Positions 49,201 to 59,652 of a stretch of 64,000 bases of DNA are shown here, piece by piece (positions within the stretch are counted from its first letter, which is position 1; each line of letters begins with the position of its first letter). The DNA comes from Guadua angustifolia (Eukaryota > Streptophyta > Magnoliopsida > Poales > Poaceae): assembly GCA_036346375.1 (NCBI GenBank), contig CM070508.1:26294852-26358851 (forward strand). Direction: 5' to 3'. The position numbers and the translations under genes were made by a program. Below the pieces are notes generated by a model. The model saw only the letters and a program-made list of their open reading frames with translations, made no database searches and was not told the origin of the DNA.

Positions 49201-52200
49201 AATATTGTAGTATCCCAGCCCATTAATTTGAAGGGCCATATGGTCTATGTGGAGTGGTAGTGGGATTAGTTTCATATTGCTTGTCTAAAATGAGTTATAG
49301 TAGCATATAATATTTGTTGGGCTCAAACGTAGCAATTCCAGGTTAATTTTTTTTTATGAAGCGGGAACGAAAGTATAAGTGAGGTGCCATGCATTTGTGG
49401 GCTTGCCCCATGGTAGGTTAGGCTTTGTGTGGGTTTTGGGTTAGGGTGTTCCAGATGGTATTAAAGCATCAACTTTGACTGCACAAGCGCATGTGAGACA
49501 AGGGCACAGCTATGCACATGGAGCGTGTGGGCTAGGAGTAGACACACAACATGACATATGTGTTGGCACTGAACACACAGACGTGAGATGTGTACCGAGA
49601 GGTGGTTTTAGGTATTAGCTGTGTTTACAGTATGCAGCTAAGGGCGTCAGCCCTTAAGGGGGTGAATATAATATTCTGACCCGTTAGTTTGAAGGCCCGT
49701 GTGGCCTATGTGGAGTGATGGTGGGATTAATCCTATACTAGTCTAAAGTGAGTTGTAGTAGTATTAATACCTGTTGGATCCAAACGTAGCATCTCCAGAT
49801 TAACTCTTTTACACAAAGCGAGAACAAAATTGTAAACGGAGTGTTGTTAACCTTTTCACACAAAGTTACATAAAACAAGGACAACAGTGTAAGTAGGGTA
49901 TTGTTAACCTTTTCACACGAAGTGAGGACGAAAGCGTAAGTAGGTGCGCGGCTTTGTCCCATGGTGAGCTGATCTTCGAGCAGATTTTGGGCCAACATAT
50001 TATAATTAGCACCAAAGCATCAACCCTCACTGCATAGGAACATGTACGTGTGGGCCCTTAGCGGCACAACACGAAGGTTGCAATGAAGGGTGGTTCTAGG
50101 TATTTGCCATGCATACGACGTGCTACCGAGGGCGTCAGCTCTTAAGGGGGGTTGAGTGTAATACCCTGACACGTTAATGTGGTGGCCTATGTGGCTCATG
50201 TGAAGTTGTGGAGTTGCTGGGATTAGTCCCATATTGTTTACCTAAAATGATTTGTAGTAGCATATAATACTGCTGGATCCAAACGTAGCACCTTTGAATT
50301 AACCCTTTTACATGGAACGAGAACGAATGTGTAAACGGGGTACTACACATATGTGGGACTACCCCACGGTGGGTAGGGCGTTGAGCAGATTTTAGGCCAG
50401 GTTATTACAAATATTCCTCATATTTTAGTGATGCAAATGGAAATAGTAGGGTTGAGATCAAATCTTTAACCTTTCCCACGTCAATGGGTCACACACAAGT
50501 ATACAATGATATAATGTCCAATTGTACCCAAGCTGATATTAGAGGTGCCTTCAGTGCAATTTGGAGTATAGAGTTTACTGTAATAACTGAAGTAATTCAT
50601 AGAATGTTTTAACATAACGTTTGTTGCACTACTGTACATGTCTCTCCATCTAGCATATTGGACGATGCATTCCACATAGATAGTTATTCAGGAAAAGGAC
50701 CACAGTTTATTAGCACAATTTACCTCAACCAATAGACTGCAGACTATCAGCACATGTGGACCAACCTTTTTTCCTTGTTTTCCACAAGACCCCATTCAAA
50801 AAAAGTTTCAAAAACTAATACTTTACATTATTCAACTGCCTAAGAAACTCATATGGAAAAGTGGAGTAACTATATGAGCCAATAATCATACAGGAATATC
50901 TAACTATTCATCACTTAAGCCACCCCGGGCATGGAATGACCTTGCTCACGGCAACTCACCAATTGACCAAAATCTTGATAAGTTCTACAAATCATTCAAC
51001 ATTTCTACTATAACATATTGCACTGCACTATCATTTTGGCATACATGGTAACCTCAAAATGGCTACCATACTTGAATGCAAAGATACCCACAAAGGTAGT
51101 AGCATAGTCACACCTAAATTTTACAGATCAGCAACAAAGCAAGGTTATTAAAGCGATAAGGCGAGGTGACTTACCACCCTTTTACAGCCAGCGCTTAAGG
51201 AGCGCAGCAAGGCGATGTTATACATACATCCTAACCTAGTATAGCAGCATAATTGAGAGCACTGGTAAATAGCTAGTAGCACACCAATACAGTAACACAG
51301 TCCTCAATCGGTATTTCTCCTCAGTCGTCAATACATATATATGAATATATCCTCATTTGGTCATTCATCCTAAGTAGATCAGTCCTCAATCCTCATCAAC
51401 ATACTGCATACAAGGGGGGGGCAGAACAGCTACAAAGGAAGAGGGGAGGGGGATGCTGGCGGGGGAGATGAGGGGAGATCTTTAGAGAAGAGAGGCGGAT
51501 TTGGACTCTGGAGATGAGGGGGAGGCCAACGGGGGAGACGAGGGGAGGCGAGAGAAGTGAGAGGCCGGTGGTAGCGGGGAACCGTACTTGATGGCTGGAT
51601 CTGGCCTCTAGAGCAAAGGAGGCGATGGTGCTGGACTAGAGGAACCATGGTGTCCGCCTCAAGCTGCCACAACGCCATACAACACCTCAGAGATGCCATG
51701 GCCATAAGGCGGACGCCAAACCCTTCTCTAGCAAAGCAACGGCATGGCACATCCCTTTAGACCGCCTTACTGCTTAAGTAACGATTTAATAACCATGCAA
51801 TAAAGCACCAACTTCCAGGGAATCTCGCCCTAAGGATTCCCTTAACCCCACCTATAGTGCTAGTAGGCCATAAACATGCATTCACTCCTGATTCATGCAC
51901 TGCCAAATATATTATTGTTATCCAACAGTCAAAAGTTCCCAACAATTCCTGATCCAAAAAAGGAATTCTTCAGAGGGATCAATTGCCAAATTATACCCTG
52001 GCACATACAGGTGAAACAAGCAAGGTTGTGTACACATACCCCAGGAAGGGTGCGCTTGTTGTGATATGCATTCACTGCCTTGTCAGCCTCCTCCCTTGAT
52101 GGGCAGATCAGGAAGCAGCAGCCTGGAAATGTCCAGTACACCTTATATCAAGATCAAATTAAGGAACAAGAGGATAAAATAACATAAGGGTAGCCATCAG

Positions 52201-53835
52201 GAGACTACAGCAACAGCAGAACAAAAAGAAAAAGAAAAAAGCCACTGGAAACACCAAAACAAAAAATATTCTCCTAAGAAAAGACAGCCGTAATTTCAAA
52301 GTTTGTTAACAAAGGCAATTCTAACTGAATTTGCACATGCAGGACAGCATGCATTATTTATCATTTTCACATCTGATTCCTCTTGGGAGAACAAGAGCAA
52401 TGACCAAAGATAGCACGTACTGGATCAATCCCTCTTAAGAAGAAGTACAGAACTAATTCAAACCAACCAAAATGCAGAAGCGCCAATTCCATATTAAAAA
52501 CAGGTCCTAGTGAGCAATAGTTCTACAGCAAGTTCTAAACAATTACCAACATATTTGATCATCATGCTCGCATGGGCAAGTGACTGAGCACAATGTAAGG
52601 TAAAACAGCCAAAGTTTCCAGAGTTACCTTGAAATACCATGCAAAGATAAATTTCTTTATGGGACCAATTAAGTTCTTAAATCCACAAAAGCAGCAACAA
52701 ACACACGTATAATGATATTAGTCCTAACATCTAGCAGATCGCACGTACAAAAAAAAAGGACAAATCTTTGTTTAGCTATTGGTTCGAATGAATCCGTACT
52801 ACACAGACAGCCTGAAATCGGGGTCCAACTGAAATCAACAAGCTCAAATTCGAGCTCCAAGTCTTAGCAATCTAAATCCCAAGAACCAAAATTCCCCAAC
52901 CATCAAAATTCGAAGTATCAGCGAAAGCTAAACTTCCCCAACCATCAAACTACCAACCCAACCCCATGAATAACTCAAAAGAGTTTGCACCCAACGCACA
53001 AAATTTGAACATTTTACACAAGCAATGGGTCAAATCCACTAAGTCAATATCATATAAAACTGATGAAACCCATAACCTGAGCTCATGTCCAAGTAAACAA
53101 GAGAACTTCATGCAAAGATGAAACCTCCTACATATTAGAGAAAATCTACGACCATACGACGAAGAACCCAAAAGTAATCACGGCTAACTCAAAATTGACA
53201 AAGGTCAACAGTTTACTCCACAAAGAACACCAGCTACCACAAATTGAACGCAACCCTTACACAGAAGTCCCCATGAACAACCGGAATTCCCCACCACATT
53301 GCGCAAAAATCGCCACGAAGGCAGCCAATTCCCAGCAAAGCACGAAACCTTTTTGCCCCCCAAAACACAGGAACCTAGGCGGCAGCTCAAATTCCCCGGC
53401 GGCATTGCCGTCAAGCTCACAGCCACACCGGAGCCCCTCCCAAAATACGAAAAGCGCACGCAACCGAACACAATTCCGTCCGCCCCACCGGACCGCGCCC
53501 AGATCCCGCCCGACCCAGAGAAAAAACAAGCACGGGGTTGCATTGCACGGGAGCAGCGAGGAAAATTCGCGCTCGGGGGCGCACAGATCCGGACCTCGGG
53601 ACGCCCTGGTAGCCTTGTCGCGGATGACGGTGACCTCGTCGACGATGGCCACGTCGCGGAACATGGCCGCGAGCTCCCCCTCCGTCATCTGCTTCGGCAC
53701 CTGCCCCACGAACAGCTTCACGCTCTCCTCCCTGCCCCCCTCCTCCCCACCGCCACCACCTCCCCCCGCCGCAGCGGGCGGTTGCTCCTGCTCCTGCTCC
53801 TGCTGGTGGTCCCTGTCACCACCGTCCTCCGCCAT
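46217..53835 (-). CDS. BRN1-like: BRN1/BRN2-like (Bruno-like/CELF family) RNA-binding protein, nine exons, intact
   Basis: The exons in gene order are 53835-53595, 52122-52040, 48814-48763, 48651-48526, 48419-48337, 47624-47442, 46995-46659, 46573-46430 and 46347-46217. All introns are GT-AG and the phases agree throughout, giving 1,380 bp: 459 residues plus TGA. A low-complexity Gln/Gly N-terminus precedes RRM1 (about 39-118; RNP2 LFVGQV at 41-46, RNP1 RGCCFLIC at 80-87). RRM2 spans about 127-205 (LFIGML; AGCAFLKY). A Gln/Ser/Asn/Pro-rich linker follows, then RRM3, about 374-449 (LFIYHI; CFGFVSY). This is the CELF/Bruno layout. Arabidopsis BRN1 and BRN2 bind the 3' UTR of SOC1 mRNA and delay flowering; the same role here is inference. 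The start is the first ATG of the open first exon. Intron 2 (3.2 kb) carries two transposons. I cannot tell BRN1 from BRN2. Confidence 0.95.
48119..48181. repeat. polypyrimidine/poly-T tract in intron 4-5 region
   Basis: This run of C and T, with T runs up to about 20, lies between exons 5 and 6 of the BRN1-like gene (intron 5, 48336-47625). On the transcript it is a polypurine stretch. It is probably a slippage repeat. Confidence 0.85.
49206..50409 (+). mobile_element. TRIM-like retrotransposon with three LTRs and two internal segments
   Basis: Three related LTRs lie in the same direction: 49206-49453, 49667-50004 and 50157-50409, each starting TGTAGTATCC-, TATAATATTC- or TGTAATACCC-like and sharing GGATTAGT and CAAACGTAGCA blocks. 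After LTR 1 comes a primer-site-like TGGTATTAAAGC (49456). Before LTR 2 and LTR 3 come purine tracts (TTAAGGGGGTGAA and TTAAGGGGGGTTGAG). The five bases AATAT flank the whole (49201-49205 and 50410-50414). There is no coding capacity, and internal segments are only about 150-215 bp. LTR 2 has an extra internal duplication (CTTTTCACAC repeats). It lies in intron 2 of the BRN1-like gene, opposite to its transcription. Confidence 0.85.
51140..51797. mobile_element. non-autonomous hAT-like element in intron 2
   Basis: The ends read CAAGGTTATTAAA and, inverted, CATGGTTATTAAA (12 of 13 match). The flanking eight bases are CAACAAAG (51132-51139) and CAATAAAG (51798-51805), 7 of 8 identical, fitting a hAT target duplication. 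The right part is GC-rich (GAGGGGGAGG-type repeats) and has no transposase. Element ends of CAAGGTT type with AAGGCG-rich arms are known from Tip100-like hAT families. Confidence 0.75.
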
Positions 53836-53960
53836 TGGCCTATCTGGCTAGGGTTTGCGGCGGAGACGTGGGAATTTCGGTTTTGTTCGGTCGCGCAGGT
53901 GGTGGTGGCGGCGGAAGCGGAGAAGGAGTCGGGAGCAATTAATAGTAAATAAATACAAGT
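53836..53960 (-). promoter_or_regulatory. 5' UTR and possible core promoter of the BRN1-like gene
   Basis: Upstream of the ATG at 53835 lies a GC-rich leader. A TATA-like TATTTATTTA is on the - strand at about 53946-53955, so transcription could begin about 80-95 bases before the start codon. There is no direct evidence for the start site. Confidence 0.35.
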
Positions 53961-54098
53961 GAATTAGGAGGAGCAATGGATATGGTAGGCAAGAGAGGGA
54001 AGACGAGAAGGTGGTGGCGATGTGCTTCCTGTGATTTCTTCTTTCTTTAGTCCCAACGGTTTTCTGCCAGCTTGTCCGCTTCTTTCTATTTTATGATC

Positions 54099-54378
54099 AT
54101 GTTTAGAGGGTTTAAAATTAGATTCAGCTTTTAAAAAGTTAATAAATATTCTCAAACAGTTTAGCTTTTAAGTAGCTTTTCACATAAGCCAAAAGCTATA
54201 CATAACTAACAAAAATCAAAAGCTGAAAGCTGGGCTGAATCTGTTTTTGCAGCTTATTGCCGAAGGAAATTAGCTATTTATTAAACGGTTTCTTATAAAA
54301 AGTTACAGCTGTTTTTCAGCTCAAAAAAATAAAAAAAAAGCTTTTCATAAAAGTTCCAGCTCCTCCAAACAAACCTTA
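54099..54378. repeat. possible MITE with AAAAGCT/AGCTTTT repeats
   Basis: Both ends have GTTTGG/AGAGG-like sequence facing outward (TTTAGAGGGTTT on the left, CTCCAAACAAACC on the right), and the inside holds many inverted AGCTTTT/AAAAGCT copies. This type of short element is common near grass genes. No clear target duplication was found. Confidence 0.35.
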
Positions 54379-54435
54379 AGTTTACTAGAGTAAATGTGTT
54401 AAAAAAAGTTTGCTAGAGTAAATTTTATATCTAAG

Positions 54436-54541
54436 GAGGTGTTTGGATCAGTGGTGTTTCATTGAAATATTTTAAGATCTATTTTAAATTTGAATTAAAT
54501 TTTAAAATATCTTAAGAAATTACCACTTATCCAAATAGGGC
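54436..54541. repeat. palindromic MITE, about 105 bp
   Basis: The left arm TTTGGATCAGTGGTGTTTC pairs with the right arm GAAATTACCACTTATCCAAA with few mismatches, and the inner AT-rich parts also pair (AAGATCTATTTTAAA with TTTAAAATATCTT). A single strand would fold as one long hairpin. It lies about 0.6 kb upstream of the BRN1-like start codon. The superfamily is not assigned. Confidence 0.6.
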
Positions 54542-54930
54542 AAAAAGATAATATTGCTGCAAGTAAGTAGACTAGCCAGGTGGGACTAGCATCCGACACT
54601 CGAAGCAATGCAATCCCTTCCGATTTTATGTGGAAATATTGTGCTATAAAAAGGCCATAAATCATCGTTACGGTAGGAAAGATTGGTTTTAAAATAAAAT
54701 TTGTATTGTATAGCATCTCTATTTGTGTTTACACGGTAAATAGGTTGTGTTGGTTCCAGGCTGGCAACCCACCTATAGGATGTCTATTCTGTTTGTTTGA
54801 GGATTCCTTATTTCATATTATAAACACCCCATATAAAATGAAGGAAATTTACCATTGCTTCTTCGAGGCTATGTCAAGTCTCCAACCAGTTGGGTTGGTG
54901 AATTTTGATTCAATTACCAATAAAACCTTT

Positions 54931-55019
54931 AGGGTCCATTTGAAACTCAGGAATTTTACACAAAAGAAAAGATTTAATTACCACATGAATCGAGAAAAAA
55001 TTTAAATTTCAAATGGGCC
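54931..55019. repeat. small MITE-like inverted repeat
   Basis: GGGTCCATTTGAAAC on the left pairs with TTTCAAATGGGCC on the right, with an AT-rich centre. It is short and lacks a clear target duplication. Confidence 0.4.
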
Positions 55020-56204
55020 ATTTGCATTTTTACACGCTATTAACTTTTGTTGATGGTAAGGGATGCCATGTATTTGTATTGAGCATAAAATTATTATTAT
55101 TTGAACTATTGTCTCCAATTTACACAAGTCAACTCATGAAAATTCTGACTACGAGAGCAGCTAATGCCAAGAAATTGTCAACTGACAGACCACTTCAAAG
55201 TTAAGACTATATGATTCTTGCATAATGCAATTTGAATGATGATTGACCTTTGCGGTCATAAAATTAGAGCTAAAATATGTCTAGAGATAGGCAAGTAACG
55301 AAAATAAGGTGCAAGATAAACATGTATATTAATCTCCTTCCTTTAAACAAAAATATAAGGATAAACACAACAATAGGCAATATGCTTTTGTAGAAGAAAA
55401 GATAAATAGTTATCAAATTAATGGTGCATGCCAAATTGTGATAAATTTCATGCACAACTGGTGGTTAAAATGTTACATACAAACATTTTTTGTTCTTGGT
55501 TCTTCTTCCCCCTGCCTTGCTTGACGGTAACGGTGAAAGTAACTTGCCAACCATGGAACAGAGGCTGAACCGCTGAAGGAATCATGCCATCATGGACAAG
55601 GACAGACAGGCTACAAAGGCACAAAGCTAGCCCAGTTGGAACTCTCCCTCTCAGTCCTACGGGGGAGCTGGCATGTCACTCTCTTCTGAATCCATCTGAT
55701 AAAAAGGGCAACCACTCGGGCATGATGTTGGGTGTATTCAAGGAGAAATTACTGGGTATCCCAATATCCTTGAGCACATATCAGGGCTACCCTTCGAGAT
55801 TTTACATAGCAAAAGAGTGAAGCGGAAATGATAGTAAAAGGTGATAAGGTCCAGCAAACATAACTAGCCCATCTACACGCAACTGATTGGATGATACCTT
55901 AGAAATGGGCGTCCTCGTCACCGAAACACGTGGCGTAAAATTAATTGTGCATTGGGTCATCTTACACATTCTAAATATGTTCAGTAAGCAGTGGCTAAGT
56001 ACGAAAATCATACTTCGCAAGACTTTTAAACAAAAGTATATCTTACCATGTTCTCACATGTTGCATAAAGCAAGCTTTCTTTCACAATATCAATAGTAGA
56101 TTGCAAACGCATGTAATATTTGATAAACAAGTAATAATAAAACATATGTAATAACTGTAAACACATGGCATGCTGTCATCAACATTTAACCACAGCAAAA
56201 CTCT
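55020..56204. other. unassigned DNA, probably old retroelement sequence
   Basis: No gene is readable. The stretch from about 55560 onward has the look of a decayed gypsy LTR and is split from 58702-59652 by the CACTA element. I base this on similarity of the right-hand part to gypsy LTR blocks. Confidence 0.35.
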
Positions 56205-56221
56205 CACTACAAGAAAACGAC

Positions 56222-56540
56222 AATTTTTCATCGGCCCACGATATTTTCGTCGGCTTTCTACAGGCCGACAACAATAATAATACGTTTTCATCGGCCTAAG
56301 TCAAGCCGATGAAAATATATCTATTTTCGTCGGCCAGACCCAACAGCCAACGAAAATAAATCTATTTTCATCGGTCTGTTTGCGAAGCCGACAAAAATAG
56401 TCCTGCTAGGGGCAGCAGTTGAATTTCAAATTATTTTCGTCGGGTTCGTTGGCCGACGAAAAAAGCTTGACCCATTCATCTTATGCCACGTGGCAGGAAG
56501 AACTATTTTCGTCGGCCAAGTTGGCCGACAAAAATAAGGT
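56222..56540. repeat. left subterminal repeat array of small CACTA
   Basis: At least eight copies or near-copies of TTTTCGTCGGC(C) or its complement lie here, several arranged as facing pairs such as ATTTTCGTCGGCCAAGTTGG next to CCGACAAAAAT. These are probable binding sites for the element's regulatory protein. Confidence 0.85.
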
Positions 56541-56552
56541 GTAATAAGCCCT

Positions 56553-57977
56553 ATGGCCTTCCCCCTCACATACCCATTCGCTCGCATCGCGCCACCTCAC
56601 CTCCGGTCTTCCTGCGCCGCCACCTCAGTCCGCTGCGCCTGCGTCTGTGGCGGCGCCGTCCATCTTGCCGCCGCCCCTCTCTCGCGTGTTGCGCGCGCGT
56701 CTCGTCCATCGCCCCATGGCCGACTCCCCATGCCCAGTGCCACGCGTCGCGTCCCTCGCCCCGGGCCGCCCTGCCCTCCCAGCGTCGCCGCCGCCGCCCT
56801 CCCGCATGCCGCCCGCCAAGCAAGGTGAGTTTTTCACTATTTTTTTCAGTTGTTTGATGTTTTTTTGTTTAGTTTAGTGTTGATTAGGGTTTAGATTAAA
56901 TTTATTGATTAGTGATGTTTTCATCGGTCGAGTAGTTAATTAGATGATTAGTTGGGCTATTTTCATTGGCCAAGTAGCGAGCCGACGAAAATTCATATTT
57001 TATTATATTTGGACCATGATTAGTTTGGGGTTAAAGTTGGTAAAGTATGATTCAATTAAGTAGAATCGATTTGGTCAGCCAAACTTAGGCGTCACCCGTT
57101 CGGGGTGAAGAAGGAGAAGATGACCAAAAGCAATATAGGGAAGAAATGGCTCAGCGTCACGGCCCGAAGTACAACTGGAGGAACGAGGAGCTGGATATCT
57201 CGGCGCTATACTAGAGTGGTGGGGGCAAGAGACATGGAAGGTGAGATCATCCCCCTTATTTGAGTTTTGTCGAAAATCCTGATATGATCAATCGTTGCAC
57301 TTTATGAATGCCTTCGGTTTCGTATATGTGTGTTGCAGGTTCTCTATGTTCAACGGGGTTGTGGACTCCGACGTTACTCTGTCCCAAGGAAGAGCGTCGG
57401 GGTCCTCACAGAGCAGCGCTCGCTCCTCTAGGGATAATGCAAGGTTCATGGAGTATGAGGAGCAGGCTCGCCAAAAGCGTGAGGAGTCTTGTTAACAGCG
57501 TGAGTTGATAGCGAATTACAAAGTCGAGATGGCGCACTTGAGGCAAATGCAGGCGTACTTCTAAGGAACTCTTCAGGTAAAAGCTCGAAATCTAAACAGC
57601 ATGATTAAGTTTTGATATTGCGGATCTAACACTTTGACTATATGTAGCAACTCTACGCAACTGTGGGCCCTCAGCATGGCTTGCCTATGCTTCAGCCTCC
57701 TCTGCCATTCTACGGGTATCCGCCTCTAGGGCAAGCACCGCAGGTACATATGCTTTAGGTTAATTTGGTTTTAAAAATTATTTGCAATTCTAGACTAACG
57801 TGAAATTTCATAACTCCTTCTCTACAGGGTTCTCAGCCTCCTCCGCCGTTCTACCCGTTTCCGCCTCCACCACTAGGGCTAGCTTAGGGTTCGACCTCGT
57901 ACGCTCCTAATGCAGAAGTCGATGGCTTCTTCGCCTCCGGAGGTAGCGGCCACAATTCAAACACCCTAAAGATTTAG
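56553..57977 (+). pseudogene. CACTA accessory (Ptta/En/Spm-type) protein, broken
   Basis: A GC-rich Pro/Ala/Arg first exon runs from about 56553 (ending PPSRMPPAKQ with donor GTGAG at 56824). A segment near 57140-57239 reads QRHGPKYNWRNEELDISALY. Exons follow at 57339-57576 (FSMFNGVVDSDVTLSQGRAS, EYEEQARQKREES), 57648-57743 (Pro-rich, LPFYGYPPLGQAPQ) and 57828-57977. The HGPKYNWRNEELDISALY and GKRHGRFSMFNG blocks are usual in Transposase_24 (Ptta/En/Spm) proteins. In-frame stops occur after SALY, after REESC, after QAYF and after LGLA, so no full product is made. It is not the catalytic transposase. Confidence 0.65.
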
Positions 57978-58704
57978 AATTGTAGATACACTTGTGATGG
58001 ATCGAGTAGTGTAGTTGGACGAGAATTGTGATATGATTTGGATATTAATATATGTTGTTGTATTTGCAATATTAATGTGATACATTTTTGAATTGAATAT
58101 TAATGTAATTTTCAAATTATGTGATGCATTTGTGATTGTTCTAATAAATATATGTTGGTGTATGTGAATTTGACAAAAAATTGTATATTAGTGCTACAAA
58201 ACAAGCATTGGGGACAGGTTTTGCGGTGGTACCTCGATATTTTAAATCGGTCATGGTGGTAAGCGAAAATACTAGAGGTACCAAATTGCAAAAACAAGCC
58301 ATGGGGAACTAGTTTTGCAGCTGGGACTCCCAGCAAATTTGTCGGCCATGGTGGTAAGCGAAAATCTTGGGAACCGGTTTTGCGACTAGTAACTCGATAT
58401 TTTTCGTCGCTACCATGGTAAGCGAAAATATTTGGCGCTATTTTTGTTGGCCAGGCCGACGAAAATAATTCAACGTGGCAAGACTGGGCTAGTCGTCAGC
58501 CTGTTGTTTTCGTTGGCTAGGCCTAGCCGATGAAAAAATTAATTTTTTGTCGGCAACCGACAAAAATAAACCATATTTTCATCGAGTTAGTTTCGGCGGT
58601 CTATTTTCATCGGCAAGCCGAAGAAAATAACTATTTTCATCGGGGAACTCCCTTGTTTCGTCGGCTTTTGGCCAACGAAAAAAGTTCAAGTTCCTGTAGT
58701 GTCT

Positions 58705-59652
58705 TTTTGCCAAACAATCTGTGCATGGATTCCCCATCCATATACTCCCAATACCATTTTAAAAATGAGAAAACTACTATAGAGGAGGATTCACCAAGTC
58801 ATTCACAAACCAGAGGAATAGCTATTTAAATAGATTAATACACTTTGCAGAGGCCGTACAACTTTATCCACATAGCATAAACATCCCACCATGTAGGTGC
58901 ATGTCACGTGATACTATCAGTACCCGATTTGAAGCTAAAGATAAAGCTTTTAAATTGTTGATCCTAGCAACAAACCATCCGTCGATACCCTCTTTAGGAT
59001 AAGGAGTACTCTTTCAACATCACAAGAGCTCAAACATTGTGTTGGTACACCATGCTTATCTAGCGAGGTCCCTAAAAGCAGGGTGTACACCCTCCAAGCC
59101 TGCACAAGCCCAATCTCATCTATTAGCTACCACATGTGGTTTTGATGCTAGACCACGACAACTTATTGTGCTAGGGCCTTCTCATAAAAGACGTATATGG
59201 TTTGTACATTGGTTGTTGTATCTAACTACATCATAAACTCGGTCCTTAGTGATTCGATCGAGACAAACACATACCTGCATCTCCTACACTAGCACTGATC
59301 TTTACAACCATAAGCCCAAGTCTAAAACATGTTTTCTATTTTATTTTTTAGCCCAAATAATAGAGGTACCACCTCTAGACTAAAACCAAAATATTTCCCT
59401 TATAAACATTTTGACCATAGTCTATCTAGTTACGTGATAATGGTATAGGTAGGGCTAAGCATCTACCATACATCTACTCTAGTTTTCTATAGATAATTAT
59501 TTGAGCAGTGAATAATAGTTACTAAGGTGACAAAGGCGGGGTAAAAATTTATCAGGGTAGGGCATATACAACAATTGGACATAACTACCATTCCCATCAA
59601 TATATCAATTTTTATTAGAAATACTCGCATACATAATAGTTTTAAACACAAC
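58705..59652. other. unassigned DNA with gypsy-LTR-like blocks
   Basis: Near 58840-58885, CACTTTGCAGAGGCCGTACAAC then TTTATCCACATAGCATAAACATC parallels CACTCTGCAGAGGTTATGCAC then TTTACCCACACGACATGATAATC in the gypsy LTRs (for example 19500-19545). This suggests an old LTR that the small CACTA element split. No tips were found. Confidence 0.4.

Larger units (their letters stand above)
56205..58701 (+). mobile_element. small CACTA (En/Spm) transposon
   Basis: The left end reads CACTACAAGAAAACG and the right end, inverted, CACTACAGGAACTTG. The three bases TCT flank both ends (56202-56204 and 58702-58704). Dense subterminal copies of GCCGACGAAAAT/ATTTTCGTCGGC and variants occupy 56222-56540 and 58420-58690 in both orientations. 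The element is 2,497 bp, carries a broken accessory gene, and lacks a tnp2-type transposase, so it is non-autonomous. Confidence 0.92.

Noticed and set aside
49201..50414. Three tandem blocks first read as a satellite
   Set aside because: Primer-site relics, purine tracts before the second and third blocks, and a 5-bp flanking duplication fit a retrotransposon better than a satellite.
53257..53594. Continuation of the first BRN1-like exon to 192 residues without splicing
   Set aside because: The RRM1 is completed only by splicing at 53595 to the exon ending at 52122, which restores the RNP1 motif in phase. The unspliced extension breaks the domain.
53195..53952. Two + strand open frames of about 218 codons
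   Set aside because: They are antisense to the GC-rich first exon of the BRN1-like gene and its leader, and their low-complexity Pro/Ser/Leu composition is a shadow of that exon.
56566..56837. Minus-strand Gly/Arg-rich frames over the small CACTA leader
   Set aside because: These are the complement of a Pro/Ala/Arg-rich GC-rich exon. No domain is seen, and the splicing signals are on the + strand.
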